Origin: Chryseobacterium populi
GTDB taxonomy: Bacteria > Bacteroidota > Bacteroidia > Flavobacteriales > Weeksellaceae
Length of the DNA: 64,000 nt
Reading direction: 5' to 3'
Assembly: GCF_000282115.1 (NCBI RefSeq)
Contig: NZ_AKJY01000014.1
Coordinates: 124,001 to 188,000, forward strand
Shown here piece after piece: positions 7,201 through 16,411 of this stretch. Position 1 is the first letter of the stretch, and the number at the start of each line of letters is the position of its first letter. Both the position numbers and the translations under genes were made by a program. The notes under the pieces are model-generated. The model saw only the letters and a program-made list of their open reading frames with translations, was not told the origin of the DNA and made no database searches.

Positions 7201-8055
7201 TTGAGATTTCTAATTATCATCCCTGCTCATAACGAAGAAGATCATCTTACCTTTACTTTAGATTCTTTACTGCAACAAAATTTTAAAGATTATAAAGTAG
7301 TAGTAGTGAATGATGGATCCGCGGATAAAACACCGGAAATCATCAGGAAATACACAGATAAGGACTCCCGTTTTGAAACGGTTAATCTTCAGAAATCGGC
7401 TCATCAGCCGGGCTCAAAAGTTGTCAATGCCTTTAAAAAAGGATTGGAAACCCAATCTCTTGATCATTATGACATCATCTGTAAGTTTGATGCAGACATT
7501 ATTTTATCCCCAGATTATCTTGAAGCCATAGAAGATTCTTTCCGGAAAAATCCTGAGTACGGTTTAATCGGCGGTTTACTCTATATCGAAAAAAACGGGA
7601 ATTGGGTTTATGAAGGAAACTCAAACAAACAGCATGTGAGAGGCCCTATGAAATCTTACCGGAAGGAGTGTTTTTTACAGATCGGCGGCTTGAGAGAGAC
7701 GTTGGGTTGGGATAATATAGATTCTGTTTTACTGGAGAATTCAGGCTGGAAAGAAGTAGTAGTGCCGGAACTTCATGTTAAACTGATTAAGGTCAAAGGT
7801 GCCGATTACACGGTAAGAGCATCTGATTACTACGGAAGATACTTTTATTTCCAGGGTTTGAAAAGATTCCTTGCCTATATTGCTGCATTCAAAGAGGCTA
7901 CGAAAAGTAAATCGGTTTCATTCTTCTTTAAAATCATTAAAGCATACGAATATTGTAAATCTCAAAATCTTGAATTGAAAATTACAAAAGACGAACAGAA
8001 AATGATGAATGATCATCGATGGAAGGTTTTGAAGAAAAAATGGCTGGAGAGATAA
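7201..8055 (+). CDS. Family 2 glycosyltransferase
   Basis: A 284-residue GT-A fold enzyme. The N-terminus FLIIIPAHNEEDHL and the segment VVVNDGSADKTPE bind the nucleotide, and the DxD motif appears as KFDADI at about residues 94-99. It should transfer a sugar from a nucleotide donor to a growing surface polysaccharide or lipid-linked acceptor at the inner membrane face. Start is TTG at 7201, directly after the upstream stop codon. This start begins exactly at the first beta strand expected for the family, and no nearer ATG exists. Part of the 6405-8055 pair and functionally linked to 8195-11513. Confidence 0.87.
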   Translation: MRFLIIIPAHNEEDHLTFTLDSLLQQNFKDYKVVVVNDGSADKTPEIIRKYTDKDSRFETVNLQKSAHQPGSKVVNAFKKGLETQSLDHYDIICKFDADIILSPDYLEAIEDSFRKNPEYGLIGGLLYIEKNGNWVYEGNSNKQHVRGPMKSYRKECFLQIGGLRETLGWDNIDSVLLENSGWKEVVVPELHVKLIKVKGADYTVRASDYYGRYFYFQGLKRFLAYIAAFKEATKSKSVSFFFKIIKAYEYCKSQNLELKITKDEQKMMNDHRWKVLKKKWLER

Positions 8056-8194
8056 TAGAGAAATTGCTAAAGCGTAGAATCACAGAATCATAGCCTTGTT
8101 AAGTATTGATGTTCTTGTGAACTTTAAAATAGAATTACTTAAAATAAAACTTTACGATCTTTGCGTTGGAAGAGATCTTTAACCCGGTTAAACA

Positions 8195-9232
8195 GTGAAA
8201 AAAATAGCCTACATAGAAATTGATACCCATGCGGAAATAGCCAGGGCTTTCATGGATATTATGCGTGATTCCAGAGAATTTACGGTAGATTACTACTTTT
8301 CGAAAAAGATCAAAGATCAGATCATGGAAGATCAGGAAGCTGTTTTTTTATCTGATAGCTCTATGATTACGGATCAGCTGAAAGATAAGGGATATGACGT
8401 TGTAATAATCGGAACGGTTCACAGGTATTTTAATACTTTTTTTGCCATTACCCAAAAATACAATACCGCTGTTATTGTACATAATCTGAACTTTCCTCAA
8501 ACATCAAGATGGAGCTTAATCAAAAGCATTTTTAAAGAAGATGTTATTTACAGGCTTAAACTATGGTGGAAAGAAGGACTTTTTTATTTGTCAAAACCTT
8601 ATAAACAGGCAAGGAACCTCATGGTTTTAGATCCGGAATTATCTTCAGGGACCTATAAATTCCTGCCTCTTTTTTATACCGGAAATTTTGAGAAAAAGGA
8701 AAATAAAGAACTGATTGTCGTGATTCCCGGTAGTGTTTCTCAAAAAAGAAGAGACTATCAGTATATTTTTAAAACCATCCGGAATAGCCATGTTTCAGTA
8801 TATTACAACTTTGTATTTCTTGGAAAAGCCCGGGGTAGTGAACTGAAGGAGCTTGAAAAATTATCTGCAAATTTACCGGAAAATATCATGATTAAGTATT
8901 TCACAGAACGGGTTTCATCACATGACTTCGAAAGCTGGATGCGTAAAGCAGATGTTTTGTGGTGTCCCATTCAACAGCAGACTGAATTTTTCAGCCAGCC
9001 GGAAACATATGGCGTAACAAAAATGACCGGAAATCTTGGAGATGCCATCAAATATGGAAAAATAGCAGTTTTCCCAAAGAATTATCCCTCAAAATCTGAA
9101 TTTATTATTCCTGAAACGGAAAATATAATTGAACAGTTTAATGGTCTTAAAAATATTACTTTCGATTTTAATGAAAAGTATAGCCGGGATGTGGTTCTTG
9201 CAAACCTGGAAAAGGTTTTAAACAGTTTATAA
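8195..9232 (+). CDS. Putative GT-B-like glycosyltransferase
   Basis: A 345-residue protein that reads MKKIAYIEIDTHAEIAR at its start and has two Rossmann-like halves. The second begins around ELIVVIPGSVSQKRRDY, a segment typical of the donor-binding half of GT-B enzymes (a PGSVSxKRRDY-like motif occurs in fucosyl- and rhamnosyl-type transferases). The later ADVLWCPI and GDAIKYGKIAVFP segments fit the nucleotide-sugar site. No membrane segment is evident. Start is GTG, the first start codon ahead of the initial beta strand. The donor and acceptor are unknown; cluster context points to surface-glycan assembly. Confidence 0.6.
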   Translation: MKKIAYIEIDTHAEIARAFMDIMRDSREFTVDYYFSKKIKDQIMEDQEAVFLSDSSMITDQLKDKGYDVVIIGTVHRYFNTFFAITQKYNTAVIVHNLNFPQTSRWSLIKSIFKEDVIYRLKLWWKEGLFYLSKPYKQARNLMVLDPELSSGTYKFLPLFYTGNFEKKENKELIVVIPGSVSQKRRDYQYIFKTIRNSHVSVYYNFVFLGKARGSELKELEKLSANLPENIMIKYFTERVSSHDFESWMRKADVLWCPIQQQTEFFSQPETYGVTKMTGNLGDAIKYGKIAVFPKNYPSKSEFIIPETENIIEQFNGLKNITFDFNEKYSRDVVLANLEKVLNSL

Positions 9233-9236
9233 TTTC

Positions 9237-10709
9237 TTATTTAAATTTCAGGATGCTCTTAATGAATTTCACATTCAGATAATCTTCAACCGGAAAGATC
9301 TTAGTGAAATAATTTCCAATATAAATAAGTATCAGTACAACTGCCGGCTTGTAAATTAAATTAATAAGGTTACTGTTGAAAGTAGGTAAAACAATCGCCA
9401 CGGTAATTGCTAAAGTACAGATGATCGAAACGAAAATCATTTCAATCGACAATGGAGAAACTTTAAACATAAAGTAATTGAAAAGGATTTTAATTACATT
9501 ATAGGTTGTTAACGAAATAGCCGTAGATAAAGCAATTCCGATTAATTTAAGATCCGTGTTTTTAATGAAATAATAATTCAGTCCGACGGTCAATCCTGCC
9601 AAAATCAACATAACCAGGATATTGAATCTATAATATTTTGAAAGAGAAATAATATTTCCGTTAAATCCTGTCGCCAAATCAACAAGAACAGCAGAACCCC
9701 ATATCCAGACTACCGGTTCATATTCTCTCAGCAGGGTCCCGTTTTCAGGCATAAACTCAGTCAGGTAAGGAAACCCGACCATGATGCATGAAAACAAAAC
9801 AGCTCCTAAAAAATAGAGTGTCAGAGATGTTTTTTTATGGAAGCGGTCAAGTTCTGCCATATCTCCGTCTGCAAGGGTTTTACTTATAATTGGTGCCGAA
9901 ACGTTGAAGAGCCCTAATTGAGGAATAGAAATAAGAGAAATCAAAGCATACAGGACAGCATAAATTCCATTTTCTTCCATTCCCATAAATTCGCCGATCA
10001 TAATACTGTTAATTGCCAGGTAATTCCCGAATGTTCCCAGGAAACCAAAAAAACTGTAATTGAAAAACTCCTTCCAGAAATTATCCTTTTTAAAATAATC
10101 TGTATTGAAATCAAGCTGTATCTTCTTCAGTTTATTTGTGTAGTAAACATAGCCGAGCAACATCATGACAAATACTCCGAAAAAAAACAGAAATCCAGTC
10201 CGGGACGAAATAAAAAAGAATAAAAGAAAAGCCCCTAAGTTGGCTATTTTAGGAAAAAGATTATCGAAAATATTAGATACAACAATTCTTTTATAATTGG
10301 AAGTATATTTATTGAAAATAGCACAAAAAGAAAGAATCAGGACTAACGGAAGAATGATCTCCTTGATCTTCCATGCTTCGGTATTTCTGAACTGTGGAAA
10401 TAGATAAGGAAGTATAAAAAACAGGATTAAGAAAATAAGAAAATTGACAAAAACAGCCAGTAAAGATAGGGAAAGCATATTCTGTTCTTTCCCGTCTTTT
10501 TCTACAGTATGAAAAAATTTCACATTAGAGTATGAAATTCCCATAACAACAAAAGGAACCAGAAGCTCTGCACTGGGAAGGATATAACGAAGCTTTCCGT
10601 AAAATTCAAAATTATTCGGAAAGATGAAAATCGCAGAAACAGTTCCCAGCAAAAAACCGATATAGCCAATGATGGAATATTTGAAGCCTTGCCTTGCTAC
10701 TACACTCAT
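9237..10709 (-). CDS. Polysaccharide flippase (Wzx/MATE-like)
   Basis: A 490-residue, very hydrophobic protein with about 12-14 membrane helices and no signal peptide. The N-terminus (ARQGFKYSIIGYIGFLLGTV) is characteristic of the MurJ/Wzx branch of the MOP exporter superfamily. Such proteins move lipid-linked oligosaccharides across the inner membrane. It is convergent with the glycosyltransferase at 8195-9232 (gap of four bases) and lies nine bases downstream of the FkbM methyltransferase, with which it probably forms an operon. It is the membrane export step expected for the surrounding glycan genes. The exact lipid-linked substrate cannot be read. Confidence 0.87.
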   Translation of the reverse strand: MSVVARQGFKYSIIGYIGFLLGTVSAIFIFPNNFEFYGKLRYILPSAELLVPFVVMGISYSNVKFFHTVEKDGKEQNMLSLSLLAVFVNFLIFLILFFILPYLFPQFRNTEAWKIKEIILPLVLILSFCAIFNKYTSNYKRIVVSNIFDNLFPKIANLGAFLLFFFISSRTGFLFFFGVFVMMLLGYVYYTNKLKKIQLDFNTDYFKKDNFWKEFFNYSFFGFLGTFGNYLAINSIMIGEFMGMEENGIYAVLYALISLISIPQLGLFNVSAPIISKTLADGDMAELDRFHKKTSLTLYFLGAVLFSCIMVGFPYLTEFMPENGTLLREYEPVVWIWGSAVLVDLATGFNGNIISLSKYYRFNILVMLILAGLTVGLNYYFIKNTDLKLIGIALSTAISLTTYNVIKILFNYFMFKVSPLSIEMIFVSIICTLAITVAIVLPTFNSNLINLIYKPAVVLILIYIGNYFTKIFPVEDYLNVKFIKSILKFK

Positions 10710-10718
10710 AATGCTGTT

Positions 10719-11513
10719 TTATTGGTTTTTAGGAATAAAAATAATATTGTTGATATAATCCGTTTTGTTTTTTTCGTCGTTGGTGTTCTGTATAATGATC
10801 TCTTCCGTAAGTTTGTCAAGTTCAAAAGTGTTTCTGTTTAAATACCGGGCTTCATATCCCCAGTTTTCCACCTCGGCGATCTCATTCCAGATGGGGGTGC
10901 TATGATGTCTCTGTTCCATTTCAACCATTAAGGTCGGTAAAAAATGCTGTATTGTTTTTTTTGCTCCCAAAAGGGTTTTCATTTCATTTCCTTCAACATC
11001 TATTTTGATAAAATCAAGCTTGTTTAAAGAAACTGTAGGAGCCCAATCATCCAGCTTAATAACCTGTACTTTCTCGGTATAGCTTTTTTCTTCACCTTTT
11101 TCTTTATACGAGATATTCAGCGTACCTCTTGACGCGATCATTTTACCGTTAATAATGGGAACTTTAAATTCCGCAACTGTGTTTTCATCAGAAAGCGCCA
11201 AAGGAAGAACTTTCATCGCAGGAAACAGCCGTTTTAAACGGTCATGAAGCTTTTTATTAGGTTCAAAAGCATAAATATTCTGATGATTCAGTTTATTTTC
11301 CAGTTGATACAAAAAAGTTCCGACATTGGCTCCAATGTCAAGAATTACAGCATTCTGAGACAGGTATTCCTTTATCCAGACCAATTCCGGTTCTACATTC
11401 CGTGCCGAAAAATTATTTTTGGAAAGATGATTTAAGCTCTTAAAGTATCTTTTTTTATAAAATCCAGGGCTGATGTATTGTAAGTTTTCTGCAATTCTTT
11501 GGTATAAAGACAT
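10719..11513 (-). CDS. FkbM-family methyltransferase
   Basis: A 264-residue SAM-dependent methyltransferase. The SAM loop is VILDIGANVGTF, followed by YAFEPNKKL (ribose-binding acid), and FIKIDVEGNEMKTLLGA near residue 170 is the FkbM hallmark. These enzymes O-methylate sugars or polyketide hydroxyls. Here the likely target is a sugar of the surface glycan, since the flippase gene follows by nine bases. Start is the ATG at 11513. A TTG 24 bases further upstream is in frame but belongs to the -7 box TATCTTTG. Confidence 0.85.
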   Translation of the reverse strand: MSLYQRIAENLQYISPGFYKKRYFKSLNHLSKNNFSARNVEPELVWIKEYLSQNAVILDIGANVGTFLYQLENKLNHQNIYAFEPNKKLHDRLKRLFPAMKVLPLALSDENTVAEFKVPIINGKMIASRGTLNISYKEKGEEKSYTEKVQVIKLDDWAPTVSLNKLDFIKIDVEGNEMKTLLGAKKTIQHFLPTLMVEMEQRHHSTPIWNEIAEVENWGYEARYLNRNTFELDKLTEEIIIQNTNDEKNKTDYINNIIFIPKNQ

Positions 11514-11534
11514 TCTTGTTTTTTTGACAGTGAG

Positions 11535-11542
11535 CAAAGATA
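11535..11542 (-). promoter_or_regulatory. -7 element of the FkbM/flippase operon
   Basis: TATCTTTG on the minus strand lies 21 bases before the ATG at 11513. A good -33 match is not seen. Confidence 0.55.
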
Positions 11543-11717
11543 AGTAAAAATGTTAAATGTGTGTTAAAATTAAATGATTGTAATGGGTTGATTATCAGTG
11601 AAAAGTTCTGTCGCGATTTTTCTTGTAGAATTGAGATTTAGTACATTTGCCGGATCAGCAAAATCTGCGAGAAAAAATATTCAGTTTAAAAATGGTATTC
11701 TTCCAATTAATTTAAGC

Positions 11718-12383
11718 CTATTGAAACGGAGTATTCAGGAAATCGTTAAACGGCTTCATCAGTTTGAAAACCTTTGAAAAGTTTTTTACTGCATTTTTAT
11801 CCAGTATTTCTTCGTCTTTCAAGCTATAAAGCACAATAAAGTTTTTCAGTTTTAAATATTCTCCCATTGGATCTTCCTTTTCAAAGCCCTGAGGTATTTT
11901 TTTCAGCTTATCATCCTGATTGAGTTCCGGGAAATGTTTTTTGAAATCTTTATTGTTTAAAATCTTCAGGAAATCATTGCCATACAATGAGATCTCTTTT
12001 CGCACTTCTTTTAAAACTGAAGATTCAGGCATATAAATTCCACCTGCTAAAAATGATTTTCCTGGTTCTATATGAAGATAATATCCCCCTTTCTGGCTGC
12101 CTTTTCCCATTCCCAGAGAAGCTCCGAAATTGGTTTTATACGGGATCTTATCTTTTGAAAACCGGGTATCCCTGTAAATCCTGAACAATGCTTTTTTAGC
12201 GTCTATTTTGGCCAGCTCTTCATCAAATCCACTCATTTCTTTAATTAAATCTTCAAGGAAAAAAATTACATTTCCCTGGGATTCCGTATACAGGTCTTTG
12301 TTTTCTGTAAACCATTCCCGGTTGTTGTTCTTGGTAAGTTTTTTTAGAAAATCAAAAGTTTTTGTAGAAATAGTGGCCGACAT
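11718..12383 (-). CDS. DUF2461-family protein
   Basis: A 221-residue cytoplasmic protein of the DUF2461 (TIGR02453) family, with the recognisable segments NNREWFTENKDLY near residue 20, LFRIYRDTRFSKDK near 68, and YYLHIEPGKSFLAGG near 102. The family is widespread and has no established biochemical role. The gene stands alone on the minus strand, with no clear operon partner; the divergent + strand neighbour is the DEAD-box helicase at 12661. No signal peptide, membrane segment or metal-binding pattern is seen. Confidence 0.85.
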   Translation of the reverse strand: MSATISTKTFDFLKKLTKNNNREWFTENKDLYTESQGNVIFFLEDLIKEMSGFDEELAKIDAKKALFRIYRDTRFSKDKIPYKTNFGASLGMGKGSQKGGYYLHIEPGKSFLAGGIYMPESSVLKEVRKEISLYGNDFLKILNNKDFKKHFPELNQDDKLKKIPQGFEKEDPMGEYLKLKNFIVLYSLKDEEILDKNAVKNFSKVFKLMKPFNDFLNTPFQ

Positions 12384-12632
12384 ATTTTTTTATTTTAAAT
12401 CAAATTTAATTAAATCTATTCATACACCCAACTTTATACATATTTTAACAATTTGTAATTAATCAGGGAATGTTTTTAATAATTCAATAATAAAAATAGG
12501 GTTTGAAATATTATTAAATTAAAAATAAAAAAAATATAGTTTTTCTGTGGAAATTTAAAAATGATTAGGGTTTTCTGAAATAAAATTATTAATTCTGTAA
12601 TATTGTATAAAATAAAATCCAAATAATAATTG

Positions 12633-12640
12633 TATCTTTG
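12633..12640 (+). promoter_or_regulatory. -7 element of the DEAD-box helicase gene
   Basis: TATCTTTG followed by CA lies 20 bases before the ATG at 12661. The 12384-12632 stretch before it is very AT-rich and holds no other visible feature. Confidence 0.6.
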
Positions 12641-12660
12641 CAAAAATTTTAAAATATTTA

Positions 12661-14358
12661 ATGAATTTATTTACGGAAACCAATTTAAGTCCTGACATCC
12701 TTAAGGCAATTGGCGAAATGGGCTACGAAAGCCCGACAGAAATCCAAAAACAGACTATCCCTTTTATTCTTTCAGATATACGCGATCTTATCGCACTTGC
12801 GCAGACTGGGACAGGCAAAACTGCAGCGTTTTCGCTTCCGATTTTGGATATGATTGACGATACGAGTCGCAAAATCCAACTTTTGGTGCTTTGTCCGACA
12901 CGAGAATTATGTCTTCAGATTGCAAAAGACATAAAGAATTATTCTAAATACATGAAAGACATCAAAACTACTGCGGTTTATGGTGGAAGCAGTATTATGG
13001 AACAAATCCGGTCTCTGAAGGATAAGCCTCAGATTATTGTAGGTACTCCGGGAAGAGTAATCGACCTTATCAACAGAAAAGCACTTGATTTTTCTGCGAT
13101 TCACTGGCTGGTTTTAGACGAAGCCGATGAAATGCTTTCAATGGGTTTCAAAGACGAATTGGAAACAATTTTGAGCGAAACTCCTGAAACAAAACAAACT
13201 TTCTTATTCTCGGCAACGATGAATAAAGAAGTGGAAAGAATTTCTAAAAATTATCTTACAAAACCACACCGTATTTCGGTAGGTTCTATTAACGAAGTTA
13301 AAAAGAATATTTCCCACGAATATTACGTTGTAGGATACCGCCAGAAAAAAGAGGCACTTAAGAGATTAATTGATGCCAACCCGAACCAGTATTCCATTAT
13401 TTTCTGCAGAACAAGAATGGAAACTCAGGAAGTTGCTGATTTCTTAATGCAGAACGGATATGCAGCTGATGCCCTTCATGGTGATCTTTCTCAGGCGCAG
13501 AGAGATACTGTAATGAAGAAATTCAGATTGAAGAATATTGATATTCTGGTAGCAACAGATGTGGCGGCTAGAGGATTGGATGTAAATTCCCTGACTCACG
13601 TTATCCACTATTCTTTACCGGATGATCCTGAAGTATTCGTACACAGAAGCGGTAGAACAGGTAGGGCCGGAAAAGACGGAATTTCAATGGCATTAATAAA
13701 GCCGGAAGAAAGCCGAAAACTGAAACAGATCAAATCTGCAACCAAAATCGAGATCAACGAAAAAATAATTCCGACAGGAGATGAGATTATCAAAGCTCAG
13801 GTAGGTGGGGTTTTCGAGAAATTGTTGACAGAGCACGAAGATATATTTACATTTGATGATAAATTAATCCCGGACTTAAGCAACTTCACAAAAGAAGAGC
13901 TTGTACACCAGTTACTGCAATTCCAGCTGAAGGATCTTGCACTGTATTATAAAGACAAACATGACCTTGCTGAGCAGAAATTCAATAGCAGGGATGATGA
14001 TTATTCAAGAAGAGACAGAGGTCGTGACAGAGACAGAGGTAGAGACCGTGACCGTGGCGAGAGAGGAGACAGAGGGAGAGACCGTGGTGGAAAACCGAGA
14101 AGAAAGAATGAAAACATGGTAAGATTTTTCTTCAATCTTGGTAAAAAAGACCAGTTGAAAAAGCTTGATGTTTTAGATATTATTAATAAAGCTACTGCCG
14201 GCGGAGGCGGCAAAAAAAGAGCTGAAATCGGGGATATTGAAATTTTAGAGAAATTCTCATTCTTTGAAATTGAAAAATCCTTTAAAGGAGAGCTTTTAAA
14301 TAACATTTCATCAATGAAATTCAGAGGAAAAGATATGAGAGCTGAAGAGGCTAATTAA
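12661..14358 (+). CDS. DEAD-box RNA helicase with arginine-rich linker and DbpA-type RNA-binding domain
   Basis: A 565-residue ATP-dependent RNA helicase. Motifs in order: Walker A AQTGTGKT (47-54), PTREL (79-83), DEAD (153-156), SAT (184-186), and HRSGRTGRAG near 325. A low-complexity tract of Arg, Asp and Gly (about 440-480) links the core to a C-terminal DbpA-like RNA-binding domain beginning near NMVRFFFNLGKKD. Such helicases help ribosome assembly and unwind mRNA at low temperature (CsdA/DeaD-like). The long AT-rich upstream region may hold a cold-responsive leader, but I see no clear structure. A strong terminator follows. A second, shorter helicase of the family is encoded at 19822-21084. 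Confidence 0.93.
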   Translation: MNLFTETNLSPDILKAIGEMGYESPTEIQKQTIPFILSDIRDLIALAQTGTGKTAAFSLPILDMIDDTSRKIQLLVLCPTRELCLQIAKDIKNYSKYMKDIKTTAVYGGSSIMEQIRSLKDKPQIIVGTPGRVIDLINRKALDFSAIHWLVLDEADEMLSMGFKDELETILSETPETKQTFLFSATMNKEVERISKNYLTKPHRISVGSINEVKKNISHEYYVVGYRQKKEALKRLIDANPNQYSIIFCRTRMETQEVADFLMQNGYAADALHGDLSQAQRDTVMKKFRLKNIDILVATDVAARGLDVNSLTHVIHYSLPDDPEVFVHRSGRTGRAGKDGISMALIKPEESRKLKQIKSATKIEINEKIIPTGDEIIKAQVGGVFEKLLTEHEDIFTFDDKLIPDLSNFTKEELVHQLLQFQLKDLALYYKDKHDLAEQKFNSRDDDYSRRDRGRDRDRGRDRDRGERGDRGRDRGGKPRRKNENMVRFFFNLGKKDQLKKLDVLDIINKATAGGGGKKRAEIGDIEILEKFSFFEIEKSFKGELLNNISSMKFRGKDMRAEEAN

Positions 14359-14376
14359 TCTCATTCCTAATGATAT

Positions 14377-14406
14377 AAAACCGGCGCTACAGCCGGTTTT
14401 TTTGTT
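14377..14406 (+). terminator. Terminator after the DEAD-box helicase
   Basis: AAAACCGGC and GCCGGTTTT pair around a short loop, followed by a run of T. Confidence 0.85.
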
Positions 14407-14509
14407 TGATAATCAAGTGTTAACCTAATGTTAACAAAACTTAATGTCAGATAGTTTCAGGTAAGGTCCTTTTTTAGGAAATTTGCACTCAAATTATAAA
14501 TACTTAAAA

Positions 14510-15148
14510 ATGGGAATTGGTAATATTTTCCACGCTTTTCAACCAAAGGATAAAATCTTCTTCGTGCTTTTCGAAAAAGTAACTGAGAACTTAGTTGCAA
14601 TGTCTGAGGACTTTAACAACGGAATCAAAGATTTCGATCTTAATGATGATACGATGCTAAAGAAAATGAGTGACTATGAGCATAAAAATGATGAACTTAC
14701 CCACGAGATCTTCGTAGAATTAGGAAAAAACTTTATCACTCCTTTTGATCGTGAAGATATTCACACATTGGCAACAGGTTTAGATGATATTGCTGATTAT
14801 ATCTACGCTTCTACAAAATATATTTTCTTATATAAATCGCCTTTAATGAGGGCTTATGCAGACTTTTCTTTATTGATCCACAAAGCATGTCTTGAAATCC
14901 AGAATGCAATGAAAAACCTGAAAGGGTTTAAAAACATGGAACAGGTGAAAGAAGCTTGTATTAAAGTAAATTCTATTGAAAATATTGCTGACGACCTGCT
15001 ATCCAATTCAATGGTAGAATTGTTTGAAACAAATGATGCCATCAATATCATCAAAATTTCATCGGTACTTAATTATCTTGAAATAGTAACAGACAAAGCA
15101 GAAGATGTTGCCAATACTATTGAGAACATCATGATTAAATACGCATAA
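14510..15148 (+). CDS. DUF47-family (PhoU-like) phosphate transport accessory protein
   Basis: A 212-residue all-helical protein of the DUF47 family, related to PhoU. Family members usually lie directly upstream of a Pit phosphate transporter and are thought to modulate it. Acidic clusters such as FDREDIHTLATGLDDIADYI match the metal-binding helices of PhoU-like proteins. Start is the ATG at 14510, which gives the family N-terminus GIGNIFHAFQPKDK. A TTG 27 bases upstream is in frame but falls in promoter-like sequence. It is 15 bases upstream of pit and clearly co-transcribed with it. Confidence 0.88.
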   Translation: MGIGNIFHAFQPKDKIFFVLFEKVTENLVAMSEDFNNGIKDFDLNDDTMLKKMSDYEHKNDELTHEIFVELGKNFITPFDREDIHTLATGLDDIADYIYASTKYIFLYKSPLMRAYADFSLLIHKACLEIQNAMKNLKGFKNMEQVKEACIKVNSIENIADDLLSNSMVELFETNDAINIIKISSVLNYLEIVTDKAEDVANTIENIMIKYA

Positions 15149-15163
15149 AACAAGATAACAAAA

Positions 15164-16306
15164 ATGGAATTTCCGATTTTACTTACGGTTATTATTGCTT
15201 TAGCTTTAATCTTCGATTATATCAATGGTTTTCATGATGCGGCCAATTCAATTGCTACAATTGTTTCTACGAAGGTTTTAACACCTTTTCAGGCTGTACT
15301 CTGGGCTGCACTCTGGAACTTTGCAGCTTTTTTTATTGCAGCCTATATTATTGGAGAATTTAAAATTGGTAATACAATTGCCAAAACAGTTAATGAAAAT
15401 TTTATCACGCTTGAAGTTATATTGTCAGGCCTTGTGGCAGCCATTGCCTGGAATCTTTTAACATGGTGGTTTGGTATTCCTTCATCATCGTCACATACCT
15501 TAATTGGAGGGTTTTTAGGGGCAGCATTAATGCATGCCTTCATGATGGATTATCATGATGTGGCGGCTGCACAACCGGGATTAGGTTTTATAGAAACATT
15601 TAAGGAAGCCTTTCATCAGGTAACTACGCAAAGTGTAGTGAAATTTGATAAGGTAATTCCTATTTTCCTGTTCATCTTCATGGCTCCCGTTATAGGAATG
15701 GTGATCTCAATTATCATTACCTTAATTATTGTTCATCTTTATAAAAAATCGAACCCCCATAAGGCAGATCAATCATTCAAGAGATTACAGCTGGCTTCTT
15801 CAGCACTATTCAGCTTGGGACACGGCTTAAATGATGCCCAGAAAGTGATGGGTATTATTGGGGCAGCACTGATTTATTACCACGTGGAAATCCTGCACGA
15901 TCCTGTTTATCTTAATATACCTTCTGCAGGACGTTTTGATTATTTTGCCCAGCATTATCTTTGGGTTCCTCTGGTATCATTCCTTGCTATTGGTTTAGGA
16001 ACGATGAGTGGTGGTTGGAAGATCATTAAAACAATGGGAACTAAAATTACAAAAGTAACTCCATTAGAAGGGGTGAGCGCTGAAACAGCAGGGGCTATTA
16101 CTTTATTTATTACAGATCACTTTGGCATTCCTGTTTCTACAACACATACGATTACAGGTTCTATCATCGGGGTTGGTTTGACGAAAAGAGTTTCTGCGGT
16201 AAGATGGGGGATTACGGTAAGCTTACTTTGGGCCTGGGTACTTACAATTCCTATTTCAGCTATTGTAGCAGGGGTTACCTATCTTTTAGTGACTTTATTT
16301 TCTTAG
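15164..16306 (+). CDS. pit: Inorganic phosphate transporter, PiT family
   Basis: A 380-residue integral membrane protein with about 10 hydrophobic helices. The two PiT signature halves are both present: NGFHDAANSIATIVST near residue 20 and SLGHGLNDAQKVMG near residue 220. It imports phosphate, as metal phosphate, using the ion gradient. It is coupled to the DUF47 regulator upstream, a standard pairing. The internal GIPSSSSHTLIGG and GIPVSTTHTITGS repeats show the duplicated architecture of the family. A hairpin terminator lies about 25 bases after the stop. Confidence 0.93.
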   Translation: MEFPILLTVIIALALIFDYINGFHDAANSIATIVSTKVLTPFQAVLWAALWNFAAFFIAAYIIGEFKIGNTIAKTVNENFITLEVILSGLVAAIAWNLLTWWFGIPSSSSHTLIGGFLGAALMHAFMMDYHDVAAAQPGLGFIETFKEAFHQVTTQSVVKFDKVIPIFLFIFMAPVIGMVISIIITLIIVHLYKKSNPHKADQSFKRLQLASSALFSLGHGLNDAQKVMGIIGAALIYYHVEILHDPVYLNIPSAGRFDYFAQHYLWVPLVSFLAIGLGTMSGGWKIIKTMGTKITKVTPLEGVSAETAGAITLFITDHFGIPVSTTHTITGSIIGVGLTKRVSAVRWGITVSLLWAWVLTIPISAIVAGVTYLLVTLFS

Positions 16307-16332
16307 GATAGAAATTTTTTAATAACAATACC

Positions 16333-16362
16333 AAACTTTGTCCAAATGGGCAAAGTTTTTTG
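16333..16362 (+). terminator. Terminator after pit
   Basis: AAACTTTGTCC and GGGCAAAGTTT pair around AAAT and are followed by a T-run. Confidence 0.85.
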
Positions 16363-16385
16363 TTTTATAAAGCCCTGAAAAATTG

Positions 16386-16393
16386 TATTTTTG
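16386..16393 (+). promoter_or_regulatory. -7 element of the prenyl synthase gene
   Basis: TATTTTTG lies 18 bases before the ATG at 16412 and directly after the pit terminator. Confidence 0.55.
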
Positions 16394-16411
16394 TTGAAAT
16401 TATAGGATTTT

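Noticed and set aside
9918-10223. + strand frame of 101 codons opposite the flippase gene
   Set aside because: It lies inside a strongly hydrophobic transporter gene on the other strand and is an antisense artefact.
11642-11649. + strand promoter TACATTTG in the gap between two minus-strand genes
   Set aside because: It matches the -7 consensus, but no -33 box, gene or convincing RNA follows on the + strand; an 8-base match is expected by chance in AT-rich DNA.
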